Source of the DNA: Clostridium sp.
Lineage (GTDB): Bacteria; Bacillota; Clostridia; Clostridiales; Clostridiaceae
Direction of reading: 5' to 3'
DNA length: 44,531 bases
Assembly: GCA_015058375.1 (NCBI GenBank)
Contig: SVCK01000116.1
Location: forward strand, 1-44,531
Shown here: positions 37,956 through 44,531 of the stretch, piece by piece
How positions within the stretch are numbered: the stretch's first letter is position 1
How the letters are laid out: each line of letters starts with the position of its first letter
Position numbers and translations under genes: made by a program
The notes under the pieces: model-generated
Told to the model about the DNA's origin: nothing
The model's input: only the letters and a program-made list of their open reading frames with translations
The model's database searches: none

Positions 37956-38021
37956 TTTTCTATATGTTAATATAGAAAAACAGAGTGCCTTGAAATTAGA
38001 AAGTCAATTTTCTAGCACTCT
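37956..38021 (-). terminator. Terminator and second hairpin after the CxxC protein gene
   Basis: AGAGTGC (37982-37988) pairs with GCACTCT (38015-38021), an inner stem TAGAAA/TTTCTA sits in the loop, and TTTTT follows on the minus strand. A further 10-base-pair hairpin (TTTTCTATAT/ATATAGAAAA, 37956-37979) comes next. Confidence 0.65.
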
Positions 38022-38027
38022 TTTCTT

Positions 38028-38363
38028 CTATTCCAATATATCTATTATCCACTTGCCGCAATCAACACATTTATAAATTCTAATTACAAATAAGTCTAAT
38101 TCGTCTTTATTAATTTTGAATTGCTCAACTTCTTCATTTGTAATAAATTCATCTTCATTATTTATGTATCCATGTATCTGAGTAAAGTAATTATCTCTGC
38201 TTACTCCACAACACTCATTATCTTCAGTTACTGCTAGCTTTTCATAAGTTAACTTTCTTTCAAGTTCTTTAATTATAGGAATTATATCTTCATATTCTTT
38301 TATATCATCTAAGAATTCTTCCTCATAAAAAGATAAATCCTTAATCTTAAACAGCTCTTTCAT
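38028..38363 (-). CDS. Small zinc-ribbon-like hypothetical protein (111 aa)
   Basis: This is a 111-residue acidic soluble protein starting MKELFKIKDLSFYEEEFL. I start it at the ATG at 38363, behind AAAGGAGC. A TTG start would use up that site. It has a CC pair near residue 53 and a YKCVDCGKWIID segment near the C-terminus, which together could bind zinc. No family is recognised. It is monocistronic with a terminator. Confidence 0.6.
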   Translation of the reverse strand: MKELFKIKDLSFYEEEFLDDIKEYEDIIPIIKELERKLTYEKLAVTEDNECCGVSRDNYFTQIHGYINNEDEFITNEEVEQFKINKDELDLFVIRIYKCVDCGKWIIDILE

Positions 38364-38512
38364 ACTAAAAGCTCCTTTCAAATACTGTTGATTTCTTATT
38401 ATATCCTATATTATACTGAAAATCTACCAAAGCTATCAATTATTTTACGCAATAATAGACGAATTTATTCCTTTTACATATAATTAACATTAATTCTAAT
38501 GCTGGACATACC

Positions 38513-38551
38513 AAAAGAGGTATCACACAGACATTGTATGCTACCTCTTTT
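38513..38551. terminator. Terminator near the NSS transporter stop
   Basis: AAAAGAGGTA (38513-38522) pairs with TACCTCTTTT (38542-38551) around a 19-base loop. The T-run is on the plus side (TTTTTT), while the minus-strand arm also ends in TTTT, so it may terminate the transporter transcript. Confidence 0.55.
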
Positions 38552-38558
38552 TTATTGA

Positions 38559-40103
38559 TTATTTCCAAGAATTATCTTCGTCTTCAAAACCATTTTTCTT
38601 TTTATGATTAATAATAGCCTTTGCAATAAATCCACTAACAAAAACTATAAATGTCACAGCCCATCCCCCTACGATATTAGACCATAACGGATACCCTGAT
38701 TCTGCTCCATAAACTCCTCCATTTTTAAATAATGAAGTTAGATTCAATAATCCAAATCCTATCAAAGCAATTGGTGCAATAAATTTAATCGATGTATTGA
38801 ACCACCATTCTGACATTTTGAATCTTCCAGAATTCTTATTAATTTCGTCTAGAACTTTCTTAGGTTTAAATATCCATCCAATAACTATGCATTCCATAGC
38901 GCCTATTATTATCATATTATACTGATTAGTCCAGTTGTCAACAATATCAAGCCATGCTAACCCTGATTGAGTTATAAATACTATTGAAAATATTGCTGAA
39001 ATTATACAAATAAATTTAGTAGTCTTTCTTGCATTAAGTTTAAATCTATCAGCTATTGCTGTTGATACACCTTCTACTATTGAAAAAGCAGAATCTATAG
39101 CTAATGATGATAAACATGCATAAAATACAAATCCAAATATAGCATTAACCCATCCTATATTCGTTAAATTTACTATAGCTTGTGGAAAAATAATAAAAGC
39201 TGTTGCTATGCCTGATGATGACATATCACTTGAAGTCATGCCTACCCCATACATTGTAGTAAACATAACTATTCCTGATAATACACTTACACCTAAATCT
39301 GCAAAAGCAATTATTGTAGCATCCTTTGCTATATTAGATGATTCACTTAAATATGATCCATAAGCTATCATAATTGCCATCATTATTGATAAACTATAAA
39401 ACACCTGTCCTATAGCATCTATTATTAAACTTGGCCATAAACTATTTGCACTTATCGAAGCATAATCAGGTATTAATAACTTAGCTAATCCTTCTATTCC
39501 TCCTGGCATTGTAATTCCTTTAATCGCCATGATAACCAAGAATACTAAAGGAAGCGTTAATCCTGTATATTTTACAACTTTACCTACGCTAACTGTTCCT
39601 TTTCTAATACATAAATAAATAAGCAACCAAGCTACAATTAACGCTATTGCCATAGTAAAAGGAATTTTCATACCAGATATAGTACCTGACGTTTCAGTTA
39701 CTTCCATAAATAACGAACTTGCCGCTTTAGAATCTCCTATCATATTTGCGAATTTAAAACTAAATACTGACATTAAAAGAACCCACGTAAATACAACTGC
39801 ATAATATATTTCAATAGCAAATGCATTAGTTGTAGCTGCCCATCCTACATATTCTGCCTTTTTATTAACACTTTTGAAAGCTCCTGGTGCCCCTTGCCTT
39901 GTCTTTCTACCTAGTGCTATTTCCATAGTCAACATTGGTATTCCTAACACTAACATTGCTATAGCATATGTAATCAGAAAAGCTCCTCCTCCATATTTTG
40001 CCGCTAATCCAGGAAAACGCCAAGCATTACCAAGACCTACTGCTGAACCAACAGCTGCAAGAATAAATGTTACTCTCGAAGCCCATTCTTCTCTATTTTC
40101 CAT
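38559..40103 (-). CDS. Sodium-dependent amino acid/neurotransmitter symporter (NSS family)
   Basis: This is a 514-residue membrane protein with about 12 helices of LeuT fold. The first helix contains GSAVGLGNAWRFP, which carries the unwound region that binds Na+ and substrate. EIYYAVVFTWVLL (helix 3) contains the tyrosine that closes over the substrate. The likely substrate is an amino acid such as tryptophan, tyrosine or leucine, but the exact one is unclear. A Na+-coupled uptake system fits a cell with a Na+-type ATPase. It is monocistronic, with GGGGGA seven bases before the ATG. Confidence 0.92.
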   Translation of the reverse strand: MENREEWASRVTFILAAVGSAVGLGNAWRFPGLAAKYGGGAFLITYAIAMLVLGIPMLTMEIALGRKTRQGAPGAFKSVNKKAEYVGWAATTNAFAIEIYYAVVFTWVLLMSVFSFKFANMIGDSKAASSLFMEVTETSGTISGMKIPFTMAIALIVAWLLIYLCIRKGTVSVGKVVKYTGLTLPLVFLVIMAIKGITMPGGIEGLAKLLIPDYASISANSLWPSLIIDAIGQVFYSLSIMMAIMIAYGSYLSESSNIAKDATIIAFADLGVSVLSGIVMFTTMYGVGMTSSDMSSSGIATAFIIFPQAIVNLTNIGWVNAIFGFVFYACLSSLAIDSAFSIVEGVSTAIADRFKLNARKTTKFICIISAIFSIVFITQSGLAWLDIVDNWTNQYNMIIIGAMECIVIGWIFKPKKVLDEINKNSGRFKMSEWWFNTSIKFIAPIALIGFGLLNLTSLFKNGGVYGAESGYPLWSNIVGGWAVTFIVFVSGFIAKAIINHKKKNGFEDEDNSWK

Positions 40104-40421
40104 TAATTATCCCCCTTAAATTTATTATACTTTATATTATATCACTTTTAATAATATTTTCCACATTTTATTGAAAATTTTTTTATTTTTAATTTAAAAC
40201 CTAATCAAATAGTTAAGATTTTAAGCATTTTATTGATATTTTAATTTTAATCTTATGTAATATTTTTGTATATTAGGTATACACTTCTAGCACTCTAACT
40301 AACAACAGAAATTTTTATTATTTCCTAGAAATCAAAAAAAGCCATTGTATTAAAATACTAATACAACAGCTTTTTCTGTTAAAATTTAAAATCAAATTTA
40401 CCTTTTTTAATAGGCTATAAT
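40104..40421. other. Intergenic gap with promoter region and terminator
   Basis: This 318-base AT-rich gap separates the NSS gene from the ABC permease gene. I see no ORF or structured RNA other than the terminator of the ABC operon at 40341-40370. A TATAAT on the minus strand about 30 bases upstream of the NSS start is a possible -10 with no good -35. Confidence 0.5.
40341..40370 (-). terminator. Terminator of the ABC exporter operon
   Basis: GCCATTGTATTA (40341-40352) pairs with TAATACAACAGC (40359-40370) with two wobble pairs, and T7 follows on the minus strand. Confidence 0.8.
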
Positions 40422-42791
40422 CTATTCACTTACAAGATCTTTTGCACTTAGTTTTGATAAGTTATAGCAACTTAATACTACTGATAACATAATACTTAAA
40501 GTGAAGACAATTAATGAAAATACTATAAATTTCACATCATTACTTAGTGTAAAATTATTAATACCTACAAACTTCATAGTCATCGCCATAATTGAATTTT
40601 GCGATAATAAATCAGACACAACACCTATAATTATCGCAATTGCTAATAGTATGGATATTCTAGTCAAATAAATATCCTGTATTTGTTTCTTTCTAAATCC
40701 TAATGTCTTGTAAATTCCAAGTTCCTTCATATTTGAATTGATATTTATTGTATTGATATTCATAATACATATACATGCAACCAAAATGAAACTTATTATT
40801 ATAACATTCATAACAATATCTATAGGTCCAAAGTTTTCCTTAACTGCATTCTTCAAGAATTGATTTGATCCATCTACAGTAAATGAATCACCATATTCAT
40901 CTTTATAATCAGAAACAATTTTATCAACTTCTGTACTATCTTTAGCTATGATACTTATTTGCTTTATTGCTTTATATGCAAAAGTTTTATCATATTCTGA
41001 TATTGTATCTGATGGTATTATTAATATTTTACCAAAGTTAACTGCACATTCATATTTTCCAACTATCTTCATATCAACTTTTTTACCACCGATATAAAGT
41101 GTCCAGTTATCGCCAACATCCTTATTATATTTTTTAGCAAGTACAGCAGAAATCGTAACTTCTTCTTTATTCTCAGCTAATCTTCCCTCTATTACTGACA
41201 TACCTATATCAGATAAATCTTTATCATATGACAATGTTAACATTGGTTGTGATGGATTATCATCATCTTTTGGTACAATTACACCTCTATATGACTTCAT
41301 AACAGTAGCAGAGTCAATCCTGCTATCATTAGCTATTTTATCTGCTATTTTTTTTGCTTCTTCACTATTCATAGTTTCTTTTGGTTCTAAAGAAATATCA
41401 CAATTTTCAAGTCCCCATTGCTGTGAATACTTCTCCATATTACCCATTGCAAACTTTGCATTTATTGAAAATACTATAATGAATATTGATACAGCCATAA
41501 TAATAATAAGTAAAATTGACTGTCCTGCATTTGCAAATATATTTTTTAATCCTAAAATCCAAGTAACTCCTAAATGACGGAACTTATCTATTGGAAGTCC
41601 TTTCTTTGTCTTATTTACATTTTTAACTTTGCTCATTCTAATAGCTTCTGTTGGTGAAATTTTAGAAACTTTTCTAGTTGCAATATAAGTAGCTAAAGCT
41701 ATAAATACTTCTATAGTTCCTATACTTATTAATATTGTTGAAACTATTGGTATTGATACTTTTACAAATCCAAGACTTAAAAAGTATGCCTGTAAAAGTT
41801 CTTTTGAAACTACACATCCTAGCAAGCCTCCAACGACACTTGATATAAAACCAATAATTAAGAATTGTAATATATATATTCCTGAAACCTGATTCTTTTT
41901 TAGACCAAGTGACTCAAAAATTCCAATATTTTTGTATTCATTATAGATAGTATTTATTATTGTCATAATAATTACCATTAGTACAAAGAATATTATAGAT
42001 CCTGATATTCCCAATAAGATTCCGCCCATCATTTTATATGAAATCAAACTATTACTTTTTAGAGTATCATATCGATAAGAATATCCATTTACAGGTCTAC
42101 CAAAATCATTTTCAACATCAAGTTCAGTGCTCTCTGCTTTATCTTCATCTTTGTATGTCAATGTTACGACATTATATAGATTTCCTTCTGAAACCACGTC
42201 TTCTAAGCTTCCATCTTTAACCCACATTCTGCATACACCACAGCCTGCTTGTCCCATACTAGGATCTACTATAAGCGCACTAACTTCATATTTATATTCT
42301 TTATCTTCAATATTAAAAGTTATATAATCTCCAATTTTAATATCATTAGAATCAGCAACATCACTTGATATCCATACTTCACGATCACCAGGTTCACTAG
42401 CATCACTGCCTTTTAATACCTGAATCTTATCAATGTCTGAATCCTGCGAATATTCTTCCATGATATAAAACTGTTTCATTTTCTTACCATCGACTAATGC
42501 ATTGTCATCATTATAAAATCCATGCTGTTTTTGAATATCTTTAACATTATCATTGTTATTATAAACATCGATAATTTTATCAACGTCTTCTGCATTTGTT
42601 TTTGCTAATATTAAATTATCAAAACCATTCAAATTGTTGTGTGTTTCTTTATATGGCTTATCTAGACTAACAAGAAGATTAATAGATGCAGCTAATAATA
42701 AACTTGCTATTGCTAGAATAATACCTACTAGTGCAGTCTGTACCTTTTTATATTTCATTTTTTTTCTTATTATTAATCTAATTGCTCTCAT
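40422..42791 (-). CDS. FtsX-type ABC transporter permease (MacB/BceB-like)
   Basis: This is a 789-residue permease with the layout TM, large extracytoplasmic domain, three TM, TM, second extracytoplasmic domain, three TM. Both FtsX-like core domains (about 250-380 and 660-785) are present. Proteins of this class use ATP to extrude or sense peptides and lipoproteins. The first extracytoplasmic domain contains a CxxC motif, Cys184-Gly-Val-Cys187, unusual for the family. The ATG abuts the stop of the ATPase gene, so translation is coupled. No adjacent histidine kinase is seen, which argues against a bacitracin-type system. Confidence 0.88.
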   Translation of the reverse strand: MRAIRLIIRKKMKYKKVQTALVGIILAIASLLLAASINLLVSLDKPYKETHNNLNGFDNLILAKTNAEDVDKIIDVYNNNDNVKDIQKQHGFYNDDNALVDGKKMKQFYIMEEYSQDSDIDKIQVLKGSDASEPGDREVWISSDVADSNDIKIGDYITFNIEDKEYKYEVSALIVDPSMGQAGCGVCRMWVKDGSLEDVVSEGNLYNVVTLTYKDEDKAESTELDVENDFGRPVNGYSYRYDTLKSNSLISYKMMGGILLGISGSIIFFVLMVIIMTIINTIYNEYKNIGIFESLGLKKNQVSGIYILQFLIIGFISSVVGGLLGCVVSKELLQAYFLSLGFVKVSIPIVSTILISIGTIEVFIALATYIATRKVSKISPTEAIRMSKVKNVNKTKKGLPIDKFRHLGVTWILGLKNIFANAGQSILLIIIMAVSIFIIVFSINAKFAMGNMEKYSQQWGLENCDISLEPKETMNSEEAKKIADKIANDSRIDSATVMKSYRGVIVPKDDDNPSQPMLTLSYDKDLSDIGMSVIEGRLAENKEEVTISAVLAKKYNKDVGDNWTLYIGGKKVDMKIVGKYECAVNFGKILIIPSDTISEYDKTFAYKAIKQISIIAKDSTEVDKIVSDYKDEYGDSFTVDGSNQFLKNAVKENFGPIDIVMNVIIISFILVACICIMNINTININSNMKELGIYKTLGFRKKQIQDIYLTRISILLAIAIIIGVVSDLLSQNSIMAMTMKFVGINNFTLSNDVKFIVFSLIVFTLSIMLSVVLSCYNLSKLSAKDLVSE

Positions 42792-43544
42792 TTACCAACC
42801 CATGCTTTCCAAGTAGTCTACTACTTTTTTTTCTTTTTCAGCTTTTGATGTACCTAAAAGAGATAAATCTCCACGAATACATCCATCAGTAATAAAAATA
42901 ATTCTATCTGCTCTTAACGCAGCTTTAATATCATGAGTAACCATTACAATTGTGTGTCCATCATCACGAACTTTTTCTAATAAATCAAGTATTTCTTTTC
43001 CAGTCTTGGAATTTAACGCTCCTGTAGGTTCATCAGCAAATATTACTGGTGGGTTATTTATTAAGGCTCTTGCAATTGCACATCTCTGCTGCTGTCCCCC
43101 AGATACTTTAACTGGAAGTTTATTCATTTCTTTAGCAAGACCTACAGATTCAAGAAGTTCTTTAGCTCTCTTATTAACACTATCCTTGCTATCCCCTAAA
43201 ATATATCCAGGTAATATAACATTTTCTAAAAGTGATAAATTATCTAATAAATTTATATTTTGATAAACAAAGCTCATACCATTTCTTCTATAAACAGCAG
43301 TTTCTTTTTCCGAGAATTCAGTCAAGTTTTTACCATTTATATAGATATTACCAGATGTAGTTTTTTCTAATCCACTTAGTAAATATAATAAAGTTGATTT
43401 TCCTGAGCCTGAACTTCCCATTATAACAGTAAACTCACCTTTATATATTTCTAAATCCATTCCTTTGATGATAAGATTTCTTTGATCGTCTACTACATAT
43501 TCTTTTTTCAACTTATCAGCCTTAATTATTACTTCTCTTCCCAT
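42792..43544 (-). CDS. ABC transporter ATP-binding protein (MacB/LolD type)
   Basis: This is a 250-residue ATPase that powers the adjacent permease. Walker A is GSSGSGKST (43-51), the Q-loop Gln is in FVYQNINL near 95, the signature is VSGGQQQR (147-154), Walker B is VIFADEPT (167-174), and the H-loop is in VTHDIK. The ATG at 43544 is preceded by GGAGGGA. It is the first gene of the two-gene operon. Confidence 0.95.
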   Translation of the reverse strand: MGREVIIKADKLKKEYVVDDQRNLIIKGMDLEIYKGEFTVIMGSSGSGKSTLLYLLSGLEKTTSGNIYINGKNLTEFSEKETAVYRRNGMSFVYQNINLLDNLSLLENVILPGYILGDSKDSVNKRAKELLESVGLAKEMNKLPVKVSGGQQQRCAIARALINNPPVIFADEPTGALNSKTGKEILDLLEKVRDDGHTIVMVTHDIKAALRADRIIFITDGCIRGDLSLLGTSKAEKEKKVVDYLESMGW

Positions 43545-43961
43545 TTATTTATCCCTCCATTTTTCCTTGAACTACTTTATTAATAAATTGTTATTTTTTT
43601 CACACATTATAATAGCACTCACCTCATATTGTGATAAAAATAATATTATGGATTGTAGAATTTTTTACAAATTCCCTTTTAAAAGATGTATCTGAAATGT
43701 TTGAAATATAATTATCTATTTTCTAAGTTAATACTTAATTTTTTGAATACACTTTATAAATGTATATATTAACATTTATGTTTTTTATTGTCAACACATC
43801 TAGTTCAAACGAAATATTCCAAATTCCTATTCAGAAGTCTAAGTATTTTTTATCTTTTTAATCATAAATATATTTATTCCTTTTCATTTTCTATTTTGAC
43901 ATACAGTCCTTTATATTATATACTGTGATAAATACCAGCAATTTTAAAAGGAGGTAATTAT
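43545..43961. other. Intergenic region upstream of the ABC operon
   Basis: This 417-base AT-rich gap lies between divergent genes. I see no ORF with a ribosome site. A weak 8-base-pair hairpin, ATAAATGT/ACATTTAT (43756-43779), followed by T6 on the plus strand could end a short plus-strand transcript. The ABC promoter is not clear, although TATAAT occurs on the minus strand about 65 bases upstream of its start. Confidence 0.45.
43896..43924 (+). promoter_or_regulatory. Near-consensus promoter of the small membrane protein gene
   Basis: TTGACA (43896-43901) and TATACT (43919-43924) are separated by exactly 17 bases. The leader of about 30 bases contains AAAGGAGGT. Confidence 0.85.
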
Positions 43962-44162
43962 ATGGAAAAATTCCAATCTGTTTACTTTAAATTGGTTCCT
44001 ATTTTCTCAGCTATATTCCTATTATACTGGTCATATGAATCATATATAAATATGACGTCAGGAAACATCGCACGAATGAAATTAGATATTTTTATATCAG
44101 CTTTATCTGCAATTGCTTTTATAATAAGTTTAATTTTTATCTTTACGTCTAAAAAAAAGTAG
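43962..44162 (+). CDS. Small two-helix membrane protein (66 aa)
   Basis: This is a 66-residue protein with two hydrophobic helices (about 10-26 and 43-61) joined by a short loop, and a Lys-rich end (TSKKK). A perfect AAAGGAGGT ribosome site, a near-consensus promoter and a following terminator predict strong expression of a monocistronic message. No family is recognised. The topology would put both ends on the cytoplasmic side. Confidence 0.7.
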   Translation: MEKFQSVYFKLVPIFSAIFLLYWSYESYINMTSGNIARMKLDIFISALSAIAFIISLIFIFTSKKK

Positions 44163-44189
44163 TATCAAAATTAATATTTATGTCTTTTT

Positions 44190-44219
44190 GTCTTCCTTAT
44201 ATAAGTTAAAATGGGAGAC
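44190..44219 (+). terminator. Terminator of the small membrane protein gene
   Basis: GTCTTCC (44190-44196) pairs with GGGAGAC (44213-44219), with GTTTTTTT following. Confidence 0.7.
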
Positions 44220-44250
44220 GTTTTTTTATAATAATATAATTTAACTCATA

Positions 44251-44290
44251 AAAAAGACTATATGCAGACACACTCTCTGATACAGTCTTT
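44251..44290 (-). terminator. Terminator of the HisI-like gene
   Basis: AAAGACT and AGTCTTT form the outer stem, with an inner CAGA/TCTG stem. On the minus strand TTTTTT follows. Confidence 0.65.
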
Positions 44291-44304
44291 CTCAAAAATA
44301 ACTA

Positions 44305-44531
44305 TTAATAATTGTTTATTTCTTTTTTCTCACCTTTAAAGTTATTTATCTTATTCGCTCTCTTTTTAAGTTCTTCTTCAACCATTTCAAATTGAAAATG
44401 TCCTGATGTTGAGCCTTTATTCCAAAGTTCATCTCTACTTCTACTGTAAAACCAAGAAGTATCACCTTCTAAAGTTTTAATAAGACTTTCCTTAGACATA
44501 TAAGCAAGCATTAATACTTCGTTATTTTCAG
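44305..44531 (-). CDS. HisI-like phosphoribosyl-AMP cyclohydrolase (5' end missing, aberrant C-terminus)
   Basis: The 5' end lies beyond the window. The open frame continues to the right edge, so the ATG at 44511 is internal. The visible part ([39 protein letters not shown]) is the HisI active-site region. Normal HisI then continues with the zinc and magnesium ligands in a CDxDxxLL segment and a C-terminal CHTG..SCF. Here the frame instead runs [20 protein letters not shown] and stops, with no cysteine. It may be a truncated non-enzymatic relative or a remnant with a replaced end. No downstream his gene is in view. Confidence 0.6.
   Translation of the reverse strand, partial: ENNEVLMLAYMSKESLIKTLEGDTSWFYSRSRDELWNKGSTSGHFQFEMVEEELKKRANKINNFKGEKKEINNY

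Noticed and set aside
42952-43263. 103-codon plus-strand ORF in the ABC ATPase gene
   Set aside because: It is antisense to conserved Walker and signature motifs and has no start signals.
43756-43779. Weak plus-strand hairpin with T-run in the gap upstream of the ABC operon
   Set aside because: The stem is entirely AT-rich apart from one pair, and no convincing promoter or transcript unit precedes it.

Overview
This window is chromosomal DNA from a low-GC, endospore-forming clostridium, most likely Clostridium sensu stricto. It is roughly 70% A+T, uses AAGGAGG-type ribosome sites and TTGACA/TATAAT promoters, and several genes start with TTG. The V-type ATPase operon, the tig-clpP-clpX-lon-engB block, PerR, a SpoVB-type flippase, dapL and EAL-HDOD proteins fit that group. 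I see no rRNA, tRNA, CRISPR array, prophage or insertion sequence. Most genes are on the minus strand.

Layout. (1) 1-4675: the proximal part of a minus-strand V-type ATPase operon (stalk subunit, I, K, E, C, F; A, B and D would lie beyond the left edge). The ring subunit K carries the full set of Na+ ligands known from Enterococcus hirae NtpK. (2) 5118-8302: a methyltransferase-like protein, a membrane-tethered beta-propeller and an M29 aminopeptidase. (3) 8388-9845: a small peptide-maturation locus. An unlisted 53-residue peptide with five evenly spaced cysteines (9602-9763) is followed by a chimeric ORF that joins half of a radical-SAM SPASM domain to an intact M50 metalloprotease. (4) 9948-19219: two convergent flippases, an RluD-type pseudouridine synthase, an M20 amidohydrolase, an FtsA-like ATPase with a long C-terminal extension, a 41-residue membrane peptide and LL-diaminopimelate aminotransferase. 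(5) 19382-26900: a secreted YD-repeat/SleB hydrolase fusion, a UvrD/PcrA-type helicase, an EAL-HDOD protein, PerR and several small unknowns. (6) 26909-28262: a candidate C-rich small RNA and three Asn/Cys/Gly-rich small proteins that look sporulation-related. (7) 28389-34870: the protein quality-control block engB, lon, clpX, clpP and tig. (8) 35001-40103: membrane-anchored unknowns including a TcaA-like protein, a second candidate C-rich small RNA (plus strand, about 36558-36685) and an NSS sodium symporter. (9) 40422-44531: an FtsX-type ABC exporter, a small two-helix membrane protein and the end of an aberrant HisI-like gene.

The most promising leads are the Cys-rich peptide with its chimeric SPASM-M50 partner, and the two intergenic RNAs that present unpaired C-rich tracts followed by intrinsic terminators, an architecture typical of Firmicute RNAs that pair with Shine-Dalgarno sequences. 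Coordinates of promoters, terminators and RNAs come from reading the sequence by eye. Family assignments are from memory of motifs, with no database search.
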